Assembly (NCBI GenBank): GCA_023397675.1
Contig: JAEWTV010000114.1
Coordinates: 1-38,542 of the forward strand
Direction of reading: 5' to 3'
Length of the DNA stretch: 38,542 nt
Origin: Bacillota bacterium
GTDB lineage: Bacteria > Bacillota > Clostridia > Acetivibrionales > JANLFN01
Shown: positions 8,087 through 16,404 of the stretch, in pieces
Numbering within the stretch: position 1 is the stretch's first letter
Layout: each line of letters opens with the position of its first letter
Translations under genes and position numbers: made by a program
The notes under the pieces: generated by a model
What the model saw: the letters and a program-made list of their open reading frames with translations, nothing else
Databases searched by the model: none
Told to the model about the DNA's origin: nothing

Positions 8087-8893
8087 ATGATAATTATTCA
8101 ATATGTTTTTGTTTTCATTTTCGGTTTAATATTCGGTTCGTTTTTTAATGTATGTATTTACCGCATACCGAATGAGCAATCAATAATAAAGCCATCTTCA
8201 CATTGCCCAAACTGCAATACTCCCTTGAAAGGCAGTGATCTGGTACCTGTTTTCAGCTACATATTTCTGAGGGGCAAATGCAGATACTGTAAAGCGCCTA
8301 TTTCTATAAGATACACGCTTGTAGAGCTTTTAACGGCGTTAATGTATGTTGTTTTGTTTTATAAGTTTGGTTTAACGGTCGAATTCCTTGCTGCAACATT
8401 CCTTATGTCGGTTCTAATTTGTGTGTTTTTTATTGATCTTGAGCACAAGATTATACCGAATGGTCTTGTGATTACAGGAATAATAGGCTCTGTAGGACTT
8501 TTTGCATACAATTTCTTTGGTAGTATAAGCTTTTATGGAGATAGGAACTGGTGGACTCCTTTACTTGGAATACTAGTTGGTTCGGGAACCTTTTTCCTTA
8601 TTGCTTTAATAGGGAGTTGGGTTTATAAAACCGAGGATGCACTAGGAATGGGTGACGTAAAAATATTTATACCGATTGGAATATTTCTGGGCTGGAAGCT
8701 AACCATTATAGCTTTATGTGCAACAATACTTCTTGCTGGTTTACTGGGCATAATTCTGATTTTTGCAGGGAAACGAGACAGGAAAAGCACTATGCCGTTG
8801 GGACCTTTTATTGTAACAGGGGTCTTTATTGCACTATTATGGGGCTGGCGGATTATTGACTGGTGGTACTATAATTATCTTGGAAACTTATAA
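8087..8893 (+). CDS. pilD: Type IV prepilin peptidase / N-methylase
   Basis: This 268-residue integral membrane aspartic peptidase cleaves prepilin leader peptides and usually also methylates the new N-terminus. The N-terminal methylase-type domain keeps the zinc tetracysteine C40, C43, C65 and C68. The catalytic aspartates are D117 in FIDLEHKIIPN and D190 in LGMGDVK. About seven to eight hydrophobic segments span the protein. It sits about 0.6 kb upstream of the pilus operon and separated from it by a terminator, so its expression may be independent. Its likely substrates are the five prepilin-like proteins at 13493-21042. Confidence 0.95.
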   Translation: MIIIQYVFVFIFGLIFGSFFNVCIYRIPNEQSIIKPSSHCPNCNTPLKGSDLVPVFSYIFLRGKCRYCKAPISIRYTLVELLTALMYVVLFYKFGLTVEFLAATFLMSVLICVFFIDLEHKIIPNGLVITGIIGSVGLFAYNFFGSISFYGDRNWWTPLLGILVGSGTFFLIALIGSWVYKTEDALGMGDVKIFIPIGIFLGWKLTIIALCATILLAGLLGIILIFAGKRDRKSTMPLGPFIVTGVFIALLWGWRIIDWWYYNYLGNL

Positions 8894-8943
8894 ACTAAAA
8901 ATATTTATATTTCACACTGGATGTGTGGAGAAAGGAGTAATTT

Positions 8944-9210
8944 ATGCCACAAGTAAAAAATTATATGGAGGAAATAGTCTTTTCCTTAATGAAAGAAATT
9001 CTTGAAGACATCAACATGTGTACATGTGAAAAGTGCGTGAATGATATTGCAGCGATTGCTTTAAATGACCTTCCTCCAAAGTACATAGTAAGTGAAAAAG
9101 GGGAATTGTATTCAAAGATAGATGCTTTAAGACAGCAGTTTGAAGTTGATGTTATATCTGCTGTTACGAAGGCTGCAGTACTTGTAAAAAGAAAGCCGAG
9201 ACATCAATAA
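8944..9210 (+). CDS. ComFB-family protein (possible cyclic dinucleotide receptor)
   Basis: The 88-residue protein matches the late-competence ComFB family: an N-terminal helix NYMEEIVFSLMKEI, a cysteine cluster C26-T-C28-E-K-C31, then NDIAAIALNDLPPKYIVS. ComFB homologues have recently been described as a widespread family of cyclic di-nucleotide receptors linked to motility and competence in cyanobacteria; that function is recalled, not shown here. AAAGGAG precedes the ATG. It sits between the prepilin peptidase and the type IV pilus operon, which suggests a pilus-regulatory role. The strong terminator follows directly. Confidence 0.85.
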   Translation: MPQVKNYMEEIVFSLMKEILEDINMCTCEKCVNDIAAIALNDLPPKYIVSEKGELYSKIDALRQQFEVDVISAVTKAAVLVKRKPRHQ

Positions 9211-9245
9211 TAACAGTTTATGGGAAATAAAACTGAAAATTTTTC

Positions 9246-9284
9246 AAAAATCGCATGTTTAATAATGAACATGCGATTTTTTTT
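9246..9284. terminator. Strong intrinsic terminator after the pilD-comFB unit
   Basis: A 14-bp perfect stem pairs 9246-9259 with 9268-9281 (core ATCGCATGTT / AACATGCGAT) around an 8-nt loop and is followed by a T-tract. An A-tract on the opposite side would let it act in both directions. It isolates pilD-comFB from the pilB operon. Confidence 0.92.
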
Positions 9285-9364
9285 CACATCATGCAATTAG
9301 AGTATTTTGAAAAATATAATATGTGTCAAATTAAGGCTTGTTAAATAATAAACACCGATATATC

Positions 9365-9392
9365 TTGACCTTTCCCAACAAAAATGTATAAT
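9365..9392 (+). promoter_or_regulatory. Sigma-A promoter of the type IV pilus operon
   Basis: TTGACC at 9365-9370 and a perfect TATAAT at 9387-9392 are separated by 16 nt. The predicted 5' leader is about 85 nt and contains a small GGCTT/AAGCC hairpin (9419-9436). I see no c-di-GMP riboswitch core in this leader. Confidence 0.85.
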
Positions 9393-9483
9393 AATTCTTA
9401 TAAACATATATAATTACTGGCTTGTAAGATTAAGCCGATTTATTTTATTTCATTTTTTTAATACTCTGATAGGGGAATAAAAA

Positions 9484-11166
9484 ATGGCTTCTGCTGTAAA
9501 GAAAAAACTCGGAGATATACTTGTTGACACCGGCAGAATTACGCAGGAACAGCTCATGACTGCTCTTTCGGAACAGTCTAAGCGAAATAAAAAACTTGGC
9601 AAGGTGTTAGTAGAGTTAGGATATCTGTCTGATAATGATATCCTTGATGTGCTGTCACAGCAGCTGTCAATTCCAAAGGTAGAACTTGATAAAACATTCA
9701 TTAATCCTACAATAGCCAACAGTATTCCCAAAGAAATTGCAAAAAAATATGGACTTATTCCTATAGACGAAAAAGACGGCAAGCTTATTATTGCAATGAG
9801 TGACCCTCTTAATGTATTCGCTCTTGACGATATTCATTTTATCACAAGAAAGCAGGTTCAGGCCTGCATAGCGAAGCTGGACGACATCGAAAAGGCTATT
9901 GACTTCTATTTCAACAGACAGACGTCCGATAAGGCTCTTGCAGATTTAAAAAAAGAATACACTGTCAATCTTGATGAAAAGGTTGATCAGGAAGTATTGG
10001 ATGATATTCAGAATGCCCCTGCAGTCAGGCTTACCAATTCAATTATGAATCAGGCAATAGCTGTAGGAGCCAGTGATATTCATGTTGAACCTTTTGAAAA
10101 AGAGGTAATTGTTAGATACAGGGTAGACGGTGTTCTCATGGAAAACATGAAATTTCCCCAAAACCTTTATTCTGCGGTTAGTACCAGAATAAAGATAATG
10201 GGAGGAATGAACATCGCTGAAAAGCGTATTCCACAGGATGGAAGAATTCAGATGGCTGTTAACGGCCACAATTATGACTTCCGTGTATCCTCACTGCCGA
10301 CAGTCTATGGTGAAAAGATAGTTATAAGAATTCTTGACAGGGACAACTTCGTATTTAATAGAGAAATGTTGGGCTTAAGCAAGGAAGAGAACGAAAAGAT
10401 GGACAAGCTTGTTTCAACTCCATACGGTATTGTTCTTATTACCGGGCCTACGGGAAGCGGTAAAACCACTACCCTTTATGCAATGCTCAAGGAGCTTAAT
10501 ACACCTGAGAAAAACCTTATAACGGTTGAAGACCCGGTCGAATATATGCTTAACGGTATAAACCAGGTTCAGGTAAACAATAAAGCCGGACTTACTTTTG
10601 CAGCTGGACTTAGGAGTATTTTAAGACAGGACCCCGATACAATAATGATCGGTGAGATAAGAGACGAGGAAACAGCCCAAATAGCAGTTAGAGCAGCTGT
10701 TACAGGGCACTTTGTATTATCAACCTTACATACAAATGACGCACCAAGCTCAATAACAAGGCTTATAAACATGGGCGTTGAACCTTATCTTGCGGCGGAT
10801 TCACTTTCAGGAATCATTGCACAGCGTCTTGTAAGAAAGCTTTGCAGTAAATGTAAGGAAGAATGCGACGCTAACGAGAACGAGCTAAAAATACTAAATG
10901 AGCAGGGACCGTTAAAGTTATACAAAGCGGTTGGCTGCCCAGTATGTAACAGTACCGGCTACAAAGGGCGTGCTGCTATACATGAAATTATGATTATAGA
11001 CAACGACCTGAAAGAAGTGATTGAGGCTGCAAAGGGCTTTGAACATATAAGAGAAATGGCAGTTAAAAAAGGTATGATTACACTTTATGACAACTGCAAA
11101 ACCTTGGTGCTTAAAGGCGAAACAACCGTAAGTGAGATGGTCAAGACAGTATATGCAAGGGATTAA
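9484..11166 (+). CDS. pilB: Type IV pilus assembly ATPase PilB
   Basis: The 560-residue protein powers pilus extension. The N-terminal region has the MshEN repeat pattern (LGDILVDTG, then a long helix ending in Q, then LGKVLVELG), a domain known in other GspE/PilB ATPases to bind c-di-GMP. The first motif begins K-L-G rather than R-L-G. The ATPase core has Walker A GPTGSGKTTT starting at residue 321, an Asp box, and GEIRDEETAQIAVRAAVTGH followed by LSTLHTND. A zinc tetracysteine, C454/C457 and C485/C488, is present. It is the first gene of the operon, closely followed by pilT and pilC. Confidence 0.96.
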   Translation: MASAVKKKLGDILVDTGRITQEQLMTALSEQSKRNKKLGKVLVELGYLSDNDILDVLSQQLSIPKVELDKTFINPTIANSIPKEIAKKYGLIPIDEKDGKLIIAMSDPLNVFALDDIHFITRKQVQACIAKLDDIEKAIDFYFNRQTSDKALADLKKEYTVNLDEKVDQEVLDDIQNAPAVRLTNSIMNQAIAVGASDIHVEPFEKEVIVRYRVDGVLMENMKFPQNLYSAVSTRIKIMGGMNIAEKRIPQDGRIQMAVNGHNYDFRVSSLPTVYGEKIVIRILDRDNFVFNREMLGLSKEENEKMDKLVSTPYGIVLITGPTGSGKTTTLYAMLKELNTPEKNLITVEDPVEYMLNGINQVQVNNKAGLTFAAGLRSILRQDPDTIMIGEIRDEETAQIAVRAAVTGHFVLSTLHTNDAPSSITRLINMGVEPYLAADSLSGIIAQRLVRKLCSKCKEECDANENELKILNEQGPLKLYKAVGCPVCNSTGYKGRAAIHEIMIIDNDLKEVIEAAKGFEHIREMAVKKGMITLYDNCKTLVLKGETTVSEMVKTVYARD

Positions 11167-11193
11167 TTAATTTTCAACAATGGAGATTGCACT

Positions 11194-12261
11194 ATGAGAA
11201 GCTTGGACTCAATACTTGAATATGCTTGCAGCGTTAAATCTTCAGATATACACATAACTGTAGGTAACAGGCCTATTGTCAGGCATAATTCCCTACTACA
11301 GCCTGTGCCGGATACTGAAGTTGTAACGCCGGATGTTTCACTTGCTTATGTAAAATCAGAACTGAATGACGATAGAATGAAGTACCTTGAGGAGCATGGA
11401 GAGATAGACTTTTCCTTCTCAAAGGCTGGGATGGGAAGATTCAGGGTAAATGTATTCAGACAGCGTGGTACATATGCAATAGCTATAAGATCGCTGCCGT
11501 TTAACATACCGGATTTTGACTCACTGAATCTGCCGCCTGTAATAAAGAACTTTTCAAAGCGTAAAAGCGGGCTTGTACTTGCGACAGGGTCAACAGGAAG
11601 TGGTAAATCAACAACGCTTGCAAGCCTTATAGATATGGTTAACCAGGAAAGATCATGCCATATTATCACCATTGAAGATCCGATAGAATATCTTCACAGG
11701 CACAAAAAGAGCATGGTAAACCAAAGGGAAATAGGAGCAGATACAAAATCCTTTTCATCAGCACTCAGAGCATCTTTACGAGAAGACCCAGACGTAATAC
11801 TTGTAGGAGAGATGAGAGACCCTGAAACGATAGGTATAGCGTTAACTGCAGCAGAAACAGGACACCTTGTTTTTTCAACCCTGCATACTGTAGGAGCTGC
11901 AAAAACTATAGACAGAATTATAGACGCCTTCCCTCCAAACCAGCAGAACCAGGTAAGAAGCCAGCTGGCAACCGTACTTGAAGGTGTGGTTTCACAGCAG
12001 CTTTTACCTAAACGTGACGATAGTGGTGTAATAGTTGCCTGTGAGATAATGATTGCAAATGCTGCAATAAGAAACCTTATCAGGGAAGGAAAGCCGCACC
12101 AGATAAACAGCATAATCCAGACAAGTGCAAGCATCGGGATGCAGTCAATGGATTCCTGTCTTGCACAGCTTTGCCAGAACGGAATGATTTCCCAGGAAGA
12201 TGCTCTAATAAGAGCACAGGACCCTCAGATGTTACAACAGCTTATCAGCAGAAGGTGGTAA
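11194..12261 (+). CDS. pilT: Type IV pilus retraction ATPase PilT
   Basis: The 355-residue protein is standard PilT length and starts SLDSILEYACSVKSSDIHI, typical of the family. Walker A is GSTGSGKS at residues 132-139. The Asp/His boxes GEMRDPETIGIALTAAETGH and FSTLHTVGA are intact, as is the C-terminal IRNLIREGK region. PilT depolymerises the pilus, so the locus should support retraction-driven motility or DNA uptake. Only 27 nt separate it from pilB and 4 nt from pilC. Confidence 0.96.
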   Translation: MRSLDSILEYACSVKSSDIHITVGNRPIVRHNSLLQPVPDTEVVTPDVSLAYVKSELNDDRMKYLEEHGEIDFSFSKAGMGRFRVNVFRQRGTYAIAIRSLPFNIPDFDSLNLPPVIKNFSKRKSGLVLATGSTGSGKSTTLASLIDMVNQERSCHIITIEDPIEYLHRHKKSMVNQREIGADTKSFSSALRASLREDPDVILVGEMRDPETIGIALTAAETGHLVFSTLHTVGAAKTIDRIIDAFPPNQQNQVRSQLATVLEGVVSQQLLPKRDDSGVIVACEIMIANAAIRNLIREGKPHQINSIIQTSASIGMQSMDSCLAQLCQNGMISQEDALIRAQDPQMLQQLISRRW

Positions 12262-12265
12262 TTAA

Positions 12266-13471
12266 ATGCCTACTTACGTGTATAAAGCTAAAAATCTACA
12301 TAATGAAGAAATGGCAGGAGAGTTCGCGGGAAACAATCTCGATGAATTAAAAAGCATGCTGCATGAAAAGGGCTTCTTTCTTGTAGACCATGATGAATCA
12401 GGAACAAAGGTGTCTTTTTCAGGTTTTGGAGGCAAGGTTAAGTCAAAGGATATTTCATTATTCTGCAGACAGTTTTCTGTAATTCTGCAGGCTGGTATTA
12501 CAATTGTTGAAGCTGTTTCAATTTTAAGCGAGCAGGTAACTAATAAAAAACTTAAACAAGTATTAAGTGAGATGTTTGAAGAGCTTCAAAAAGGAAAAAT
12601 TTTATCTGCTGCTATGGAAATGCATAAGGAGGTTTTCCCTGAATTTTTGAGAAACATGGTACACGTAGGTGAAGCCAGCGGCTCGTTGGATTCTGTAATG
12701 AACAGAATGGCAGATTACTATGAAATGGATACAAAGGTTAAAAAGAAGGTAAAATCAGCGCTGACATATCCTATAGTACTTTTGATATTAACTATTGGAG
12801 TAGTAATCCTCATGATGGTTGCTGTAATTCCTATGTTTGCTGGCATGTTAAGCCAAAATGGAGCCAGTATGCCCGGTATAACTAAGGCAGTTATGGGCAT
12901 AAGTGACTTTTTCGTAAATAATTTACCAATTATAGTGATTATTATATTTGGAAGCATTATTGGACTTTCCTATTATTTCAAAAAGACAACAAAGGGACGA
13001 TATACCCTGGACGGTATTAAGCTTAAAGCACCGCTTGTTAAAAAGGTTACGGTAAAGGTTATTACATCAAGGTTTGCAAGAAGCATGGCAATTCTTTTAA
13101 AAAGTGGTATACCAATTGTAACTGTTATAGATATACTTGGTAATCTTATTGGAAACAGAGTAGTTGAGGAGAAGTTTAAGTCATGCCAGAGTGAAATTAA
13201 TGAGGGGCACGGAATAGCAGGTCCAATTAAAAGACTTGGTATTTTCCCGCCACTCTTAATAAATATGATTGCTGTAGGTGAGAACACAGGAGAACTGGAT
13301 GAAATGCTTACGCGTACGGCAGGTTTTTTTGACGAGGAGGTGGAGGATGCAATCGGCAAGCTTACTGCAGCCATACAGCCGATAATGATAGTTATACTTG
13401 CAGGCGTAATTGGAGTTATCATACTCTCAATCATGCTGCCTATGCTGAGCATGATGAAATCTATAAGTTAA
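12266..13471 (+). CDS. pilC: Type IV pilus inner-membrane platform protein PilC
   Basis: The 401-residue product carries two tandem T2SF domains (roughly residues 65-190 and 268-390) and three membrane segments near 168-190, 215-235 and 370-395. The family marks ISLFCRQFSVILQAGI and the repeated VGEASGSLD / VGENTGELDEML are visible. PilC is the platform on which PilB and PilT act. It begins 4 nt after pilT stops. Confidence 0.96.
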   Translation: MPTYVYKAKNLHNEEMAGEFAGNNLDELKSMLHEKGFFLVDHDESGTKVSFSGFGGKVKSKDISLFCRQFSVILQAGITIVEAVSILSEQVTNKKLKQVLSEMFEELQKGKILSAAMEMHKEVFPEFLRNMVHVGEASGSLDSVMNRMADYYEMDTKVKKKVKSALTYPIVLLILTIGVVILMMVAVIPMFAGMLSQNGASMPGITKAVMGISDFFVNNLPIIVIIIFGSIIGLSYYFKKTTKGRYTLDGIKLKAPLVKKVTVKVITSRFARSMAILLKSGIPIVTVIDILGNLIGNRVVEEKFKSCQSEINEGHGIAGPIKRLGIFPPLLINMIAVGENTGELDEMLTRTAGFFDEEVEDAIGKLTAAIQPIMIVILAGVIGVIILSIMLPMLSMMKSIS

Positions 13472-13492
13472 ATAATTTTGGAGGTGTGTCTA

Positions 13493-13921
13493 ATGTCAAA
13501 GGATGTTAAAAGAAAGAATCAGAAAGGTTTTACTTTAATTGAGTTAATTGTTGTAATTGCTATTCTTGGTGTTTTAGCTGCTGTTTTGATTCCACAGTTT
13601 ACCGGTTTCCAAAACAGAGCAGACAGAACACAAGCACAAACTAATGGAAATGCTTTTGGTACTGCTTTAGATGCTGCTTTAGCAGAAAGAACCGTTACAG
13701 AAGCTAATGATGTTGATACTGCAATAACTGATCTTACTGCAATTAACGGTGATAGAGTTATGCTATTAGCTGGCATTACAGCTTCAGTTGCAGATAATAA
13801 CATAACATCTCTTACGTATGATGCTACAACTGGTAGTTTTAGTATGATAACACAAACAGGTGGAGTAAACTATACTGCTAGTAGGACCGGCAGAGGTGCG
13901 CGAGTAACAGTTAATCCGTAA
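13493..13921 (+). CDS. pilA: Major type IV pilin (prepilin)
   Basis: The product is 142 residues when started at the ATG at 13493, which is preceded by GGAGG at 13480-13484. The TTG at 13478 overlaps that Shine-Dalgarno sequence and is rejected. A 12-residue basic leader (MSKDVKRKNQKG) ends in Gly, followed by FTLIELIVVIAILGVLAAVLIPQF with the conserved Glu at +5. The mature part is small, Ala/Thr-rich and lacks a C-terminal disulfide pair. Its position after pilC and the strong hairpin directly downstream suggest it is the abundant pilin. This is inferred; expression is not visible in sequence. Confidence 0.92.
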   Translation: MSKDVKRKNQKGFTLIELIVVIAILGVLAAVLIPQFTGFQNRADRTQAQTNGNAFGTALDAALAERTVTEANDVDTAITDLTAINGDRVMLLAGITASVADNNITSLTYDATTGSFSMITQTGGVNYTASRTGRGARVTVNP

Positions 13922-13947
13922 TAAACACTCTATTATAAAGTACAGGT

Positions 13948-13980
13948 GTGCCCGAGCTATCGGGCACAGCAGTATTTTTT
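13948..13980 (+). terminator. Hairpin after the major pilin gene, partial terminator or mRNA stabiliser
   Basis: A perfect 8-bp stem GTGCCCGA/TCGGGCAC (13948-13955 with 13960-13967) has a 4-nt loop, followed 6 nt later by a run of six T residues. It lies 27 nt after the pilin stop and inside the operon. It could lower transcription of the minor-pilin and pilM-N-O genes relative to the major pilin, or protect the pilin mRNA 3' end. Confidence 0.8.
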
Positions 13981-13997
13981 AAAGGACAGTGTTGCTT

Positions 13998-14342
13998 ATG
14001 AAAAATAAGGGGTTTACCCTGATTGAATTTATTGTTGTATTAGCCATAGTTGGTATTTTATCAGCTGTTTTAGTTCCCAATATTTTTTCAAGACAGCAGG
14101 CTGATGAAAATGAACTGAATAATCAGATACGAATTGTTAATAAAGCGCTGACTCTTTGTTATGCTCTTGAAGGTAGATATCCACCAGAAAAATATGGCGG
14201 TAATGATAACTATTGGATAGATTATCTCATAAACAAAAATTATTTAATTTTTGATAAAGACACATATATAGTAGATGACAAAAATGTATATAAACACAAA
14301 TATGATGAGGTAACAGGGGTTTTTAGTTTAGAGGTTAACTAA
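13998..14342 (+). CDS. Minor type IV prepilin
   Basis: The 114-residue prepilin starts at the ATG at 13998 with the very short leader MKNKG, then FTLIEFIVVLAIVGILSAVLV with Glu at +5. AGGA lies 11 nt before the ATG; a GTG at 13991 region would add three residues. The mature domain contains ALEGRYPPEKYGGND, a region typical of small type IV and GspG-like pilins, and a C-terminal YDEVTGVFSLEV. It is A+T-rich and follows the pilin hairpin. It is probably a minor or alternative pilin in the same fibre. Confidence 0.9.
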   Translation: MKNKGFTLIEFIVVLAIVGILSAVLVPNIFSRQQADENELNNQIRIVNKALTLCYALEGRYPPEKYGGNDNYWIDYLINKNYLIFDKDTYIVDDKNVYKHKYDEVTGVFSLEVN

Positions 14343-14344
14343 TA

Positions 14345-14794
14345 ATGTATAAAAAAGACGAAGGTTTTACTCTTGTTGAATTAATTGTTGCAATAGCTTT
14401 GATTGGTGTTATTGGGACTATGGTTTTCACTCTTGTAGGAGCTGGCAGAAACCAGACAAGAATAGCCCGTGAAAATTTTGATGCCCAGAGTGAAGCTCGT
14501 ATTGCCATGGCATATATTACTACAACTATTAGGCAGAATGATATAAACGGCGGAGTTTCAGTTCTTGGATCAGCTCTTGTTATAAGAAACAGTTCAGGAG
14601 CGCTATATCAAGTTATTTCCTTTAATAATGCAAACAAAAATCTTTGGGTTAGAGATGTGGTTTTAAATTCAACAAAGGTTATTGCTAACATAAATGGCGT
14701 GACTTTTCGACAAGACGGAAACAGAATTGATATAACAATAGGTTATGGAAATGATAAAGAGTTAAAATCAACAATTACTTTAAGGTCTGAATAA
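14345..14794 (+). CDS. Minor prepilin, PilW/GspJ-like
   Basis: The 149-residue protein has leader MYKKDEG followed by FTLVELIVAIALIGVIGTMVF with Glu at +5. A mixed beta-rich C-terminal domain follows. The AGRNQTRIARENFDAQSEAR helix extension and the pattern ISFNNANKNLWVRD are like minor pseudopilins of the GspJ/PilW type, which initiate fibre assembly. It begins 2 nt after the previous stop codon. Confidence 0.88.
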   Translation: MYKKDEGFTLVELIVAIALIGVIGTMVFTLVGAGRNQTRIARENFDAQSEARIAMAYITTTIRQNDINGGVSVLGSALVIRNSSGALYQVISFNNANKNLWVRDVVLNSTKVIANINGVTFRQDGNRIDITIGYGNDKELKSTITLRSE

Positions 14795-14809
14795 AGCAGG
14801 AGGGTTAAA

Positions 14810-15817
14810 ATGCTGTCTGATAGAATTCTTGGAATGGATTTGGGTACCAGAACAATAAAGGTATCGCTGCTTTCAAAAGGAAAAAGCGTAGAAATTAAAG
14901 ATATGGCGCTCAGACAGACTCCTGAAGGTTCTGTTTTTGAAGGCCAGATAAAGGAAGTAGATCCCATCGCAGCAATTTTAAAAAAGATGCTAGCTGATAA
15001 GAAGTTTGGTACAAAGAATCTGGCGATAACAATTAACTCACCCTATGCCGTAGTGAGGGAGTTTACTGTTCCTGCATTAAAGGACAATGAGATTGCATCA
15101 GCAGTTGAATATGACCTTTCGCAGACCTTTCCCAATATAGCTGATACACACTATCTTAGTGTTAAGGTATACAACAGGACGGCTGAATCTGTAAAGGGCA
15201 TTGTTTGCTTTTGCCCTAAGAAGATTGTTGACGACTATTACGACCTTGCCAAGAAGTCCGGCCTTAAGCTTAAATACGTAGATGTTCATGCAAACAGCAT
15301 AGCAAAGGCTTTCAATACTTTTATAACAGCCCAGATGCCTAATGATCCCGTACTTGTTGCAGACATAGGCTTTAAAAGCTCACAGGTTATTGCGATGCTG
15401 GGAAGCAAGATAATTCTTTGCAGATATTTCAGCGGAGGAGGTATCTCTGTAGATAATCTGGTTGCAGACCATCTTAAGATACCTTTGGAAAAGGCAGAGC
15501 TTTATCGTAAAAGAAACTACGGCGGACTTGAGATTTCAAGGGAAGAGATGGATGCATACATAAGGCTGGGTTATGCGGCAATAGAAGAGCAAATGAGACA
15601 GACCATTGATTTTTGTACTTATAATAAATTCAAGAACGGTATTAAGCATATTTTCCTTATGGGCGGTGGAAGCATATTCCCGGGTATTGAAAAATACTTT
15701 ACTGAGACCTTCAATATACCTGCAACCATAATTAAGCCTCTTGAGCAAAAGGGAATAAACAAGGATATGTTTATCAACATGCTGCCTGCCATAGGTTCAG
15801 CTTTGAGGGAGGATTAA
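14810..15817 (+). CDS. pilM: Type IV pilus assembly protein PilM
   Basis: This 335-residue actin-like ATPase fold begins RILGMDLGTRTIKVSLLSKG, the phosphate-1 motif of the PilM/FtsA family. VADIGFKSSQVIAML and FLMGGGSIFPGIEKYF are the phosphate-2 and adenosine motifs. PilM is cytoplasmic and binds the N-terminal tail of PilN. GGAGGG precedes the ATG, and pilN starts 3 nt after its stop. Confidence 0.94.
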   Translation: MLSDRILGMDLGTRTIKVSLLSKGKSVEIKDMALRQTPEGSVFEGQIKEVDPIAAILKKMLADKKFGTKNLAITINSPYAVVREFTVPALKDNEIASAVEYDLSQTFPNIADTHYLSVKVYNRTAESVKGIVCFCPKKIVDDYYDLAKKSGLKLKYVDVHANSIAKAFNTFITAQMPNDPVLVADIGFKSSQVIAMLGSKIILCRYFSGGGISVDNLVADHLKIPLEKAELYRKRNYGGLEISREEMDAYIRLGYAAIEEQMRQTIDFCTYNKFKNGIKHIFLMGGGSIFPGIEKYFTETFNIPATIIKPLEQKGINKDMFINMLPAIGSALRED

Positions 15818-15820
15818 CAA

Positions 15821-16378
15821 ATGCATGATATAAACCTGCTTCCCATAGAAAAAGCAAAAGGAAAACTAAGCTTTGTAGACAATAAGCTGAAAATGATTCT
15901 TATTGGAACAGTGGCAGCGAGTGTTTTGATTGTTATAGTAAGTATAGTATTTTCAATGCTTACGTCGGGTTATAAAAGTGATATTAATTCGATGAATAAA
16001 GACCTTGTAAAATTTTCTGCTGCCAAGAAAACAATAAGCGATTATAACTCAAAAAATGAAAAGCTCAACCGCCTGAATAGTATTATCACCGCTGCTTCAA
16101 ATGTTAATACAGATATGACAAAGGTTTTGGATAAAGTAGGGAGCGTTACACCAGATGAGGTTTCAACCTTAAAGCTTGCATTTCAAGACAAGGGAAACAT
16201 AACAGCAGACGGAAGCTCAAAGAACAATGACAGTATTGCGTATTTTATATACAAGCTCAAACAGACCGGAATATTTTTGGATGTTACAGTTAAGTCAATT
16301 AAACAGGACGATAAAACGGGAAACTACATTTTTTCTTTAATTCTATCACTTAAGACTAATTCCGTGCCTGTAAAATAA
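15821..16378 (+). CDS. pilN: Type IV pilus assembly protein PilN
   Basis: The 185-residue bitopic membrane protein begins MHDINLLPIEKAKGK. The INLLP motif is the PilN segment that inserts into PilM. One transmembrane helix (about residues 28-49) is followed by a coiled coil and a small ferredoxin-like extracytoplasmic domain. It acts with PilM and PilO as the alignment complex around the PilC platform. Confidence 0.92.
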   Translation: MHDINLLPIEKAKGKLSFVDNKLKMILIGTVAASVLIVIVSIVFSMLTSGYKSDINSMNKDLVKFSAAKKTISDYNSKNEKLNRLNSIITAASNVNTDMTKVLDKVGSVTPDEVSTLKLAFQDKGNITADGSSKNNDSIAYFIYKLKQTGIFLDVTVKSIKQDDKTGNYIFSLILSLKTNSVPVK

Positions 16379-16404
16379 GCCTTACAAAGAGGAGCATTAT
16401 AATT

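Noticed and set aside
9285..9483. Possible c-di-GMP riboswitch in the pilB leader
   Set aside because: The known GEMM core motifs and a paired P1 stem are not visible; only a promoter and one small hairpin are present.
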